Source: an uncultured Bacteroidales bacterium (GTDB lineage: Bacteria; Bacteroidota; Bacteroidia; Bacteroidales; Bacteroidaceae). From it: DNA of 64,000 bases. The stretch is taken from positions 18,260 to 82,259 of the forward strand of contig CALDKD010000035.1 in assembly GCA_937898885.1 (NCBI GenBank), given 5' to 3'. A program made the translations under genes and the position numbers. The notes beneath the pieces are model-generated. The model was not told the DNA's origin, did no database searches, and was given only the letters and a program-made list of their open reading frames with translations. Shown piece by piece: positions 36,293 through 44,385 of this stretch (the first letter of the stretch is position 1; the number at the start of each line of letters is the position of its first letter).

Positions 36293-36796
36293 TCAATGTC
36301 TGTATCTGTAGCGTGCCTCACGGCAGCGGTCCGCCAGACGACCCAGGAATCCCCTGTGGTGATGGTGCCTCCGCTCCTTGAACGTGCCGTTGTATATCAC
36401 AGGCTCATCCCCGTCGCTGTCGGCGCTCATCCGCTCCAGCATATCCTGATAAGAGAGGTGACAGGTAATCATCTGGTATATCATATTCCAGTCGGGAACG
36501 CCGCCAAGGTTGCGGTCGTCAATATACATATCCGCGGCCACCTTGCGCGACACCCCCTTGCCGCTCCACGAGGCATCGGGATACTCTGAGTTCACGGCAT
36601 AGAACTCCAGTCCCCGCGAGCGGCAGAACTCCACGGCCTGGTCCAGCAGCTTGCCCTCACGCACGGTCCACAGAATAATCTTATGCCCGCCCTCAGACAG
36701 TTTCCTCAGCGTAGCTATGGCAAAGGGCAACTCCTTTCCTATCTCGGGGTATTTATGCTCTACTATAGTTCCGTCAAAATCTACCGCTATTGTCAT
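36293..36796 (-). CDS. HAD-like hydrolase
   Basis: 167 aa. The nucleophile motif DFDGTIV (residues 6-12) is at the N-terminus, followed by KIILWTVREGKLLDQAVEF (motif 2 Thr) and a late acidic motif MYIDDRNLGG. No cap domain is evident. Such short HAD proteins in Bacteroidota are probable small-molecule phosphatases of unknown substrate. The C-terminus is His/Arg-rich (KERRHHHHRGFLGRL). It begins 27 bp after the wzc stop and precedes the ATPase by only 2 bp, so HAD, ATPase and DUF4435 form one unit, perhaps continued from the capsule transcript. Confidence 0.8.
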   Translation of the reverse strand: MTIAVDFDGTIVEHKYPEIGKELPFAIATLRKLSEGGHKIILWTVREGKLLDQAVEFCRSRGLEFYAVNSEYPDASWSGKGVSRKVAADMYIDDRNLGGVPDWNMIYQMITCHLSYQDMLERMSADSDGDEPVIYNGTFKERRHHHHRGFLGRLADRCREARYRYRH

Positions 36797-36822
36797 ATCC
36801 GGTCAGTAATTATCCGTTTTTA

Positions 36823-39321
36823 TTATGCTTTTCTCTCCTTATCACGGCCGTTTATCTTGCTCTCGTCTATAGTATCCTCGGCGTCCTCGGCGCTCTCCTT
36901 CTCGCCGTAACCGTAGCCGTAACCATATCCGTAACCGTAACCGTAGCCATAACCGTAGCCGTAACCATAACCGTAGCCATAGCTGTAGCCGTAACGGTGG
37001 CGTGCCTCGGTGGCGTTCAGAATCAGGCCCATATTGTTGAACCTACCATCCTGATACATACCCTCCAGCTGCTCAAGCATACGCCTGTCAACATTACCAG
37101 AGCGTATAACGAACAGGGTGACATCCACCAGTCGGTTTATCACCATCGGGTCGGCCACTATATCCACAGGCACGTTGTCTATGATAATGTAATCATACAT
37201 CTTGCGCAGCTCCGCAATCAGGTCATCCATACGCTGGCGGCGCAGCAGCTCAACCGGGTTTGGCGGAATCATACCTGCCGGCAGGATGTCAATACCCGGC
37301 TGCACATCCTTATGGAGCACATCCGCAATCGTCAGTTCCTGGTCATACAGATAGTTTGACACGCCACGGGTCTTGTGGCCCACGCCAAGACGGCGCGATA
37401 GCGTGCGCTTGCGCAGGTCCAGATCCAGCAGAAGCACCCTCTTCTTGTTGTCCGCCAGACAGGCAGCCAGGTTCAGCACTGTGAAACTCTTACCGGCCGC
37501 CACATTGAACGACAAGGTTGTCAGCACCTGCGGCCTGGCCTCGCCTGAGCCCATAAAGTCTATGTTGGTGCATAGAATGCGCAGCGACTCGGCCACTACG
37601 TTGCGGCTGCCCCGCTCATACACAATTCCAATCTCGGAGCTCTTAGGGTCTTTTTTCTTATGCTTCTTCTGATGTTTCTTTGTAGCCAACGGTATCTCGC
37701 CCACCACGGGAATGCTCACCACACCGTCCAGATCCTTGCGCGAGCGCACCTTGTTGTCCAGGATAAGCCGTCCGAGCAGTATTACAGCAGGTACCAGCAG
37801 ACCTACCAGAAGGCCCAGCAAAATCATATTCCTCTTGTTCGGAGAGATATGTCTGGCGCTTCCCTCAGCCGGATCAAGCACACGGGCGTTGTTCTCCACC
37901 ATAGACTGCGCCAGCGCGTTCTCCTCACGCTTGTTCAGCAGATACAGATACAGGGACTGCTTCAGCTCCTGCTGGCGCTCTATGGTAAGCATCTCACGTG
38001 CGGTCGAGGGCATCTCGGTGAACTTCTGCGCGGCTACTGCCGACTGCTTCTCCATATCCTCCTTCTTTATGTTGATACTGAGAATCAGGTTGTCAATAGA
38101 CATTATTATGCCCTGCCGTATAGACTCCAGTGTCTTGTCCAGGCCCACAATCACGGGGTTCTCCTCACTGCTCTCCGCCACCAGTTTGTCACGGCGCATC
38201 TTGGTGCTGTTGAACTGCGATATCTGCCCCTCCACGCGCAGGTCATCGAAAGCAATGCTTGTAGGTATCATGGAATTAGTGTTCTCCGGGTCTGTAAGAT
38301 AGTCGCGTATGTATTGTGCCCACTTTATCTGAGTCTCGAATGCCACAATCTGCGCGTTTGACTCACGGGTCTGCTTCAGATACTGCGCGGCTGCCTCATC
38401 GGCATCCATCAGACGATGTTTCGACTTGTAGTCCTGAAGTTCCTTCTCCACAGTACCCAGCTCCTCGCCTATCAGTATGATTCGCTCCTCTATGAACTTA
38501 GCCGTATTCACGGTTATCTGGTTCTTGTCCTTTATGGCCTCCTCGTTATACACGTCAAACAGTGTGTTCAGCACATCGCACGCGCGGTTCACCGAGCGGT
38601 CCACCATTGTGAATGTAAGAATGGAGGCATCGCTGTTGCGCTGCGCTATTGACATTCTGGATATGAAGCCCACAGCCGCATCCATGGCATTGACCTGGGT
38701 TACGTATATCAGCTTGTCAAAATCCTCCTTCAGGTAATTTGAGGTGGGAACAAACGTAAGCACGCCGCCGTTAACCTTCAATGAGTCATTCAGCGCGACC
38801 CTGTACCTCTTCTCACCGAACCGAACCTCAATTTTTTCCCTATCAATCGGCTTAACCGCAAACGACATCGGCACATTCCTCAGCTCCTCCGAGAACAGCA
38901 CCTTGACCGGTGTGTTGTTGTACAGCTCAATACGGCGCAGCTTCACATCCATCTCATAATTCACATTCGCGTCCAGACGGCTCACCACCTCTGCCATCAG
39001 GTGCTTTGAGCGGAACTGCATAATCTCGTTAGAGACATTGGTCTTGTTAATCAGGTTGGAATATGCGTCCAGCCTGGTTGACGCCTTGGCGTTGGCAGGA
39101 TCCTTTATAATGATGGTGGCTGTACTGCTATAAATGAATGTAGATGTGGCATACTTGTAATACTCGTATCCCACGCAAATCAGCACGGCAAGCACGAACC
39201 AGTACCAGTAGCTCAGAAGATAGAAGAACAAATCCATCAGATTGATGCTGCCCTCCCCCTTGCTCTTGACCTTACCGGCTATTATCTTGTTTTTGCTGTT
39301 GTTTCTGTTATTGTTCTCCAT
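36823..39321 (-). CDS. wzc: Wzc-type polysaccharide co-polymerase / tyrosine autokinase
   Basis: 832 aa from the ATG at 39321; a TTG three codons upstream would overlap the wza stop. It controls capsule chain length and export by cycling between phosphorylated and free forms with Wza. Two membrane helices (about 30-50 and 495-515) bracket the periplasmic Wzz domain (residues about 55-490, with long coiled coils). The cytoplasmic kinase (about 570-780) has Walker A-like FNVAAGKSFT, Walker A' VLLLDLDLRKRTL and Walker B YDYIIIDNVPVD. The A motif lacks the usual PGEGKS. The tail carries 15 tyrosines alternating with Gly or Ser, then an acidic/basic end. HAD gene follows. Confidence 0.93.
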   Translation of the reverse strand: MENNNRNNSKNKIIAGKVKSKGEGSINLMDLFFYLLSYWYWFVLAVLICVGYEYYKYATSTFIYSSTATIIIKDPANAKASTRLDAYSNLINKTNVSNEIMQFRSKHLMAEVVSRLDANVNYEMDVKLRRIELYNNTPVKVLFSEELRNVPMSFAVKPIDREKIEVRFGEKRYRVALNDSLKVNGGVLTFVPTSNYLKEDFDKLIYVTQVNAMDAAVGFISRMSIAQRNSDASILTFTMVDRSVNRACDVLNTLFDVYNEEAIKDKNQITVNTAKFIEERIILIGEELGTVEKELQDYKSKHRLMDADEAAAQYLKQTRESNAQIVAFETQIKWAQYIRDYLTDPENTNSMIPTSIAFDDLRVEGQISQFNSTKMRRDKLVAESSEENPVIVGLDKTLESIRQGIIMSIDNLILSINIKKEDMEKQSAVAAQKFTEMPSTAREMLTIERQQELKQSLYLYLLNKREENALAQSMVENNARVLDPAEGSARHISPNKRNMILLGLLVGLLVPAVILLGRLILDNKVRSRKDLDGVVSIPVVGEIPLATKKHQKKHKKKDPKSSEIGIVYERGSRNVVAESLRILCTNIDFMGSGEARPQVLTTLSFNVAAGKSFTVLNLAACLADNKKRVLLLDLDLRKRTLSRRLGVGHKTRGVSNYLYDQELTIADVLHKDVQPGIDILPAGMIPPNPVELLRRQRMDDLIAELRKMYDYIIIDNVPVDIVADPMVINRLVDVTLFVIRSGNVDRRMLEQLEGMYQDGRFNNMGLILNATEARHRYGYSYGYGYGYGYGYGYGYGYGYGYGYGYGEKESAEDAEDTIDESKINGRDKERKA
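36904..36993 (-). repeat. Hexanucleotide microsatellite encoding the Wzc tyrosine tail
   Basis: Fifteen 6-bp units, each a Tyr codon plus a Gly (once Ser, once Arg side) codon, with TAC/TAT and GGC/GGT/GGA mixed. The unit keeps the reading frame, so gain or loss of units changes only the number of phosphorylatable tyrosines. Confidence 0.85.
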
Positions 39322-39326
39322 AACCG

Positions 39327-40133
39327 TCAATTTCCTAAATTACGTGCCAGAAGCCATATTGTTGTCAGGGTTGTCAGGATTGACATTACGAAAGTGATAG
39401 ATGAGCGTACATTGCTCAAATCAGCATCTATGAAAGTGTTCTTAGGCTTCACATATATCAAGTCATTCTGCTGCAGGTAATAGACCGGTGAGTCATACAG
39501 GTCCTTAGACCTCAGGTTTACGGTATAGAGCTTGCGCTGCCCCCCAACCGTACGGATTACCCATATCTCCTTGTTCACGCCCTGCTGGCTCGGCCCGCCG
39601 GCCTGTGCCATAGCCTCCAGCAAAGTAGCGTTTCCATCCTGAAAATTGTATATGCCATTACTGATTTGTCCCAACATAATTACCTGAAAATTGACGAACT
39701 CCACATATACCAGCGGGTCTGTGATGTATGGTTTCTCCTTAAGCCTGCGCTCAATCTCCTCCTTGAGCTGAACCAGTGTGGTGCCCGCCACATTAATCTT
39801 GCCCAATACGGGAAAATCAATATCACCGTTCTTGTCAACCAGATAGCCACGCGCGGCCTCCGACGATGATGTATATACTATCTGGTCCGAGCCGCTGTCG
39901 TAGTCGGCACGGCCGCTCGACGGGTTGAACGGCGCGGCCAGGGCCGGAGTGCTGCAGGTGACTGTTATGGAGAGCTTGTCACCCACGCTGATCTTTGTCT
40001 CAGGACGTTCCTGCACCACGTATGTCTCGTCAGTCCTCAAATCCTGCAGGTAGGCCGTACGCCTGTACGAGCCGCACGATGTGATTGCCATAACACCTGC
40101 AATCACTGCCAGCAATACGCTAAATCTTCTCAT
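39327..40133 (-). CDS. wza: Wza-type polysaccharide export lipoprotein
   Basis: 268 aa from the ATG at 40133 (MRRFSVLLAVIAG), chosen because it starts a lipoprotein signal with lipobox AITSC; the upstream frame lies in the preceding gene. It forms the outer-membrane channel for capsule export. The Poly_export/PES segment (ETKISVGDKLSITV ... YLVDKNGDIDFPVLGKINVAG, about 45-135) is followed by an SLBB domain (FQVIMLGQISNGIYNFQDG ... LLEAMAQAGG) and a C-terminal hydrophobic helix. It overlaps the HprK-like gene by 14 bp and is followed by wzc after 5 bp. Confidence 0.92.
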   Translation of the reverse strand: MRRFSVLLAVIAGVMAITSCGSYRRTAYLQDLRTDETYVVQERPETKISVGDKLSITVTCSTPALAAPFNPSSGRADYDSGSDQIVYTSSSEAARGYLVDKNGDIDFPVLGKINVAGTTLVQLKEEIERRLKEKPYITDPLVYVEFVNFQVIMLGQISNGIYNFQDGNATLLEAMAQAGGPSQQGVNKEIWVIRTVGGQRKLYTVNLRSKDLYDSPVYYLQQNDLIYVKPKNTFIDADLSNVRSSITFVMSILTTLTTIWLLARNLGN

Positions 40134-41022
40134 AATACAAATTTCTATATGCCTCACGCGCGGCGTCAATATCAGGCAGGCACTCAATCTGCCCCACCTT
40201 GCTTATAGTCACCGCCCTGTTCAGCGTCCGTTCAAATTGCAAATATAATAAATCATCCTGATTAATGAACGAACAGGATGGAAATACCGTAGTCCAGGCC
40301 TGCACGCCACTTAAATATGTCCATTTGTTGTACTTAGCCCTTACAATCCTGCCAAATGCGCGCACCGGATACCGCTCATTCCTGTAGCAGGGTGTCTTGC
40401 CGCTCCAGGGTGTGCCGTATGCTATTAACCTTTCCCCCACAATACGGCATACGGGGTTGTCGTCATTCAGCAGCCGCGCGTCAGGAAAAGCCTTGAGCCA
40501 CATTGAGCTATGGGTGCTCTTGCCTGTGCCGCTCTTGCCAAGGAACAGCACCGCCTCGCCGTTCATAGCCACAGCCGATGCGTGAACGGCCATTCCGTCA
40601 TACAGCAGTATCCTTTGCGAGAACGCCATTCTGAGCATTGAGTTTATTATCTCCAGCCCCCACCTGTCCTTATCGTCTATCCAGCCCCGCGCCCTGCTGA
40701 AGCACCGGTCCGTACGCAGCAGATGAACGTGCCGCTCGTCATAGCTGAGCAACACCCCCCAGCCGTCCTCCAGGCGGTACAGCCTCAGATGACCCGCGTC
40801 GTTGTCAGACTCATCCACCATATTCCCGGCCTTGCAGCAGTCAAGTACGGAACGGTCCTCAAGCTTACAGGCGGTAAACAGCATATCAGCCTCGCCGCCA
40901 TCAGCCCCGCTTACTCTGAAAGGCTCAAAGTTGGCGGGCCTGACCGGCATCAGGCAATCCACATCAAGACCTGCTATCCTGTACCTTACCGGAACGTCCT
41001 TCCAATTATCAGCCTTAACCAT
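40120..41022 (-). CDS. HPr kinase-like protein
   Basis: 300 aa. The C-terminal half resembles HPr kinase/SerK ATPases: HASAVAMNGEAVLFLGKSGTGKSTHSS (Walker A around 175-182), LLNDDNPVCRI (acidic Walker B-like), and PWSGKTPCYRN. The N-terminal half is a family-specific domain. HprK-like proteins that occur with PqqD-like and NTP_transf_5 proteins are seen in lasso-peptide and polysaccharide loci; some are known to phosphorylate peptides. Here it sits between a nucleotidyltransferase-fold gene (37-bp overlap) and wza, so a role in modifying or regulating the export system is plausible but unproven. Confidence 0.72.
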   Translation of the reverse strand: MVKADNWKDVPVRYRIAGLDVDCLMPVRPANFEPFRVSGADGGEADMLFTACKLEDRSVLDCCKAGNMVDESDNDAGHLRLYRLEDGWGVLLSYDERHVHLLRTDRCFSRARGWIDDKDRWGLEIINSMLRMAFSQRILLYDGMAVHASAVAMNGEAVLFLGKSGTGKSTHSSMWLKAFPDARLLNDDNPVCRIVGERLIAYGTPWSGKTPCYRNERYPVRAFGRIVRAKYNKWTYLSGVQAWTTVFPSCSFINQDDLLYLQFERTLNRAVTISKVGQIECLPDIDAAREAYRNLYYEKI

Positions 41023-41954
41023 CTTCCTATAAAAGCCCAGGGGGCATACTTCAAAAACAGACCGGCACGCAGGAAGAAGCCCGAATAGCGTTGGGCTCTG
41101 TCCATTCCGAAATTACCGTCCGTCATCACTAACCTCACAAACTTGTCAACATCCTTGTCCGGCACAGGCCTGGCGCCTGGCAATACCGGCAGATACTCCT
41201 CCGGTATATCCATCACGCGCCTCAGGGTACTGTGCAGCAGGTCGGTCCAGCGCAGCAGTCCTAGCTTGCGCAGAGCCTGCTCATACTCACTGTCGGCATA
41301 CTTGCCCTTGAAATACTTGCAGCCCATAGCCAGGTCGCATATATGGCGCATACCTATGCCTGTCACCGCGGCGTGATGCAGTATATGCGTATTGAGCATA
41401 AGCAGCTCACCCACAGTGCCGGGCCACTTCAGCCCCTTGTGGTGATGCTCCACCACAACCCCGTTAAGCTCGTAGTACGCGTCACCGTCGCTGTCAAAGC
41501 TCACAGCTATCTTGTTGTTCTTGACAACGTCCACCGAGCGCTGCCAACTGTCATTGTCGGGCAGCCACCAGTCAATGTCGCCGCATATACGGTGCTCAGG
41601 CACTGGATACATCGCGGCCACGGTTATACCTTTCAGAAGAATGGCCTCAATGCCGTAGCGCTGCCATACCTTGCGCTGCACGTCTATCACAGCCCTCATC
41701 CGGGCGTTGAAGCGCTCTATGCGATCTACCTCAAGCAGCCACTCGGCCACCTGTCCGCGCGGCATACCCGCATCGGGCGGCAGTTCCTTTATTGCATCGT
41801 ACAATATGCCCTGCACGGCGTGACGCTTGGCCAGCTGCAGCAAATCAGCCCAGACAGTAGCATCAACCGGCTCATCAATCCGCACAGGCGTGCCCCACAG
41901 GGCAGACCTCAGCAGACTGAAGAAAAGCCTCTCAGAGCAACATTCCGTATTCAT
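40986..41954 (-). CDS. Nucleotidyltransferase-fold protein (NTP_transf_5)
   Basis: 322 aa. The central LLKGITVAAMYPVPEHRICGDIDWWLP contains the D-x-D of a nucleotidyltransferase fold (about 120-145: GDIDWW), followed by EHHHKGLKWPG and HILHHAAVTGIGMRHICDLAMGC, as in the NTP_transf_5 family. Members may transfer nucleotides or sugars to small molecules or peptides. Its start lies 23 bp inside the end of the PqqD-like gene, and its end overlaps the HprK-like gene, showing strict coupling of the trio. Confidence 0.75.
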   Translation of the reverse strand: MNTECCSERLFFSLLRSALWGTPVRIDEPVDATVWADLLQLAKRHAVQGILYDAIKELPPDAGMPRGQVAEWLLEVDRIERFNARMRAVIDVQRKVWQRYGIEAILLKGITVAAMYPVPEHRICGDIDWWLPDNDSWQRSVDVVKNNKIAVSFDSDGDAYYELNGVVVEHHHKGLKWPGTVGELLMLNTHILHHAAVTGIGMRHICDLAMGCKYFKGKYADSEYEQALRKLGLLRWTDLLHSTLRRVMDIPEEYLPVLPGARPVPDKDVDKFVRLVMTDGNFGMDRAQRYSGFFLRAGLFLKYAPWAFIGRWLRLIIGRTFR

Positions 41955-42198
41955 TCCACAAACGTACCATATTTCTCACATCCTCCGTGGCAATCTCACG
42001 GGTAACATCATATTCACCGCACAACATATCCACAAGCATCGGCTCGTCAAAATCCGCATCACCTATCTTCTCCCACAGCCACGCCGCCGGCTCACTTACG
42101 CTGAACACCTTGCTCAAATTCACCGAGCGGGCGCTTGTGTCAAGCAGCATATACTCACCCGCCACCTTATTAAGTCTAAATTTCTTATTCAGTCTCAT
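41932..42198 (-). CDS. PqqD-like (RRE-type) protein
   Basis: 88 aa from the ATG at 42198, which overlaps the stop of the upstream glycosyltransferase as ATGA; the longer frame start at 42225 lies inside that gene. KKFRLNKVAGEYMLLD ... FSVSEPAAWLWEKIG ... VRNMVRLWNEYGMLL is a PqqD winged-helix fold, which in RiPP pathways binds the leader peptide of a precursor (RiPP recognition element). No precursor peptide gene was found beside it; the neighbours are packed without gaps. Confidence 0.8.
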   Translation of the reverse strand: MRLNKKFRLNKVAGEYMLLDTSARSVNLSKVFSVSEPAAWLWEKIGDADFDEPMLVDMLCGEYDVTREIATEDVRNMVRLWNEYGMLL

Positions 42199-43340
42199 AG
42201 CAGTCCCTCGTAAAGTCTCTTGCATTTCTCAATCATGACATCGTATGTAAAGAGCTCGCGATACCTCTGGTATGCACGCGCGCAGTAACCTCCATACACA
42301 TCGTCATCACCCACAATACTCTCTATCGCGGCAGCCATAGCCTTAGCGTCGCGCGGACATACATTCCGGCCGGAGTCTCCGTCACTGTTAACCCAGGACA
42401 CGCCCGAGCCCTGAATCTGCGTGGCCACAACCGGCTTGCCGCAGCTCATAGCCTCAATCTGCACTATAGCGAACGCCTCGGTCTTGTATATACTGCTCAG
42501 GGCGAACACATCGCACGCCGTATAGTATGCCGCAAAGTCAGAGTCGTCAATAAAGCCCATCAGCGTTACCTTATCCTGCACGCCATACTCACGTATCCTA
42601 TCCTCCAGCTGCCGGTGCATAGGCCCCTCGCCGCCTATCAGTATGTGGTAATCATCCGGCAGATACCTTGCGGCCTCCACCAGATAGTCATAGCCCTTGT
42701 ACTCCACCAGACGGCCAAGTGAATAGACAATCCTCTTGCCCGGGAACTGCGCCCTGACGCGCTCCGCGCCCTTCTGATCAGGGATTACAGGATTGATGCC
42801 TATAGGTATGACCTGTATCTTGTCCTGCACCTTTATGAGAAGCGGCGAGTTCTGGACATAAACAGGCGTAGTGCCAACTATCACATCCGCGCGCCTTATC
42901 ATCCATTGCAGCACGGGATAGTAGAACTTGAGCAGCCACTGCTGCTTCAGGATGTCGCTGTGCCAGTGAAGCACAACCTTGCCCCTGTAGCCGCTCAGCA
43001 TAAGAGCCACCGCCGCCATCGGGTCCGGATGATGCACGTGAATGACATCGTAGTTGTCCTTAATTGCGCGCAGCTTGAATACCAGTCTTGGCGACAGCAT
43101 TGTAGCCGCAATCTTGGCAATGGCCGGCACCACTATGCAGCTGCCGCAGTCATTGAAGCGCAGCACCAGCGGACGCGCCTTGCAACGACCCTTCATCCGG
43201 CCTTTAATCTCGCGCCGGAGGCCGCAGCACAGCATATCGCATTGCACGTGGCTCTCCGACAGGCCCTTGGTAAGGTCCCACATAACTTTCTCCACCCCTC
43301 CGAAAACAGGATAGAACTTGCCTAATTGAAGTACCCTCAT
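42195..43340 (-). CDS. Glycosyltransferase family 4
   Basis: 381 aa, GT-B fold. N-terminal acceptor side begins MRVLQLGKFYPVFGGVEKVMWDL with a GGVE glycine loop; the C-terminal donor domain has YSLGRLVEYKGYDYLVEA and the E-x7-E motif EAFAIVQIEAMSCGKPVVA (about 290-310). Retaining sugar transferase acting at the cytoplasmic face on lipid-linked capsule intermediates. Ends with an ATGA overlap into the PqqD-like gene. The sugar cannot be read. Confidence 0.9.
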   Translation of the reverse strand: MRVLQLGKFYPVFGGVEKVMWDLTKGLSESHVQCDMLCCGLRREIKGRMKGRCKARPLVLRFNDCGSCIVVPAIAKIAATMLSPRLVFKLRAIKDNYDVIHVHHPDPMAAVALMLSGYRGKVVLHWHSDILKQQWLLKFYYPVLQWMIRRADVIVGTTPVYVQNSPLLIKVQDKIQVIPIGINPVIPDQKGAERVRAQFPGKRIVYSLGRLVEYKGYDYLVEAARYLPDDYHILIGGEGPMHRQLEDRIREYGVQDKVTLMGFIDDSDFAAYYTACDVFALSSIYKTEAFAIVQIEAMSCGKPVVATQIQGSGVSWVNSDGDSGRNVCPRDAKAMAAAIESIVGDDDVYGGYCARAYQRYRELFTYDVMIEKCKRLYEGLL

Positions 43341-43351
43341 AGCCTTGATCT

Positions 43352-44383
43352 TTAATTGTTGTCAATAATACCGCGCATCATATCCTTCAGCGCCACGTGG
43401 TCAAGCACCTTGAAGAAGCGTGCCTCCGGCGCGGTCTCGTGGGCATAAGGCAGGTCCGCGGCCAGCACCGCACCCTGCGGGTTCACCTTGATGTACTCAC
43501 TCATAGGCAGGCCCCAGGTCTCCACGCGCGACGGGAACACCAGCGTTCCCGCCCGCCTGTATGTGGCGAAAAGCTCATCCTTGCCCATATAGCCGTGGAA
43601 CTCAATGGAGCTCACATCGCCCCAGTTCCTGTACAGCCACCTGGAGTATTTGTTCTCTGCGCCGTCTATTGTAAGCATCACCTTGAAGCGGTTCTTGCCC
43701 ACCTCCCTCTCAAGCAGACGGGCGGCACGGCACAGTGTCTCCATATTCTTATGGCAATCGGCCGTGGCGGCATACAGGAAAAGGCTCCTGTCTGGAGTGG
43801 CAGGCCCCGCATCTCTGAATGACTCAGGCACTATCACCTGCGTGGGCGGTATCACCCTGAATTTCTCCTTAGGCACGTCAAGCATCCGGCTCATGGCATC
43901 GCGGAACCAGTACTGCTGCACTATCAGACAGTCATTGCGATGCACGTTTATCCTGTATGCCCAGCGCGTGAACATTGTGAACAGCGGAATCTTGAAGTCC
44001 ATCAGGAAATCCCTGAACTGCCAGTTCATAAACGGGAATGATGTCTGGCAATAGACCTCCTGATGCTCGGCCTCAACGCGTGGCGTGGTATCGTGCAGCG
44101 AGAGCCACAGCCAGATCTTATGGCCATCCTCCCGCGCTATGCGCTTGCTTATGCCGTGCATTGTGACATACTCCGCCCACAGACGCACGCCCCAGCTTCT
44201 CACGCACCAGGGCAGCTCAATATACTCTATTCCGGGGTAGTCGCACAGGCTGCGCCTGTGAACCAACGCCACGATGCGATACTCCTCACTTTTAGAGCTC
44301 AAATACTCCAAGCACCCCCTCAGAATGGTTAACGTACCGCCCTTTCGCAGGTTCACCGCCGATACAACTATTGTCCGCCTCAT
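43352..44383 (-). CDS. Glycosyltransferase family 4
   Basis: 343 aa from the ATG at 44383, placed 2 bp after the previous stop. N-terminus RRTIVVSAVNLRKGGTLTIL is the usual acceptor-domain glycine loop of GT4. The donor domain carries LFLYAATADCHKNMETLCRAARLL and VFPSRVETWGLPMSEYIKV with the E-x7-E motif. Similar in layout to mannosyl or rhamnosyl transferases, but donor unknown. Followed by the next GT4 after 11 bp. Confidence 0.88.
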   Translation of the reverse strand: MRRTIVVSAVNLRKGGTLTILRGCLEYLSSKSEEYRIVALVHRRSLCDYPGIEYIELPWCVRSWGVRLWAEYVTMHGISKRIAREDGHKIWLWLSLHDTTPRVEAEHQEVYCQTSFPFMNWQFRDFLMDFKIPLFTMFTRWAYRINVHRNDCLIVQQYWFRDAMSRMLDVPKEKFRVIPPTQVIVPESFRDAGPATPDRSLFLYAATADCHKNMETLCRAARLLEREVGKNRFKVMLTIDGAENKYSRWLYRNWGDVSSIEFHGYMGKDELFATYRRAGTLVFPSRVETWGLPMSEYIKVNPQGAVLAADLPYAHETAPEARFFKVLDHVALKDMMRGIIDNN

Positions 44384-44385
44384 AT

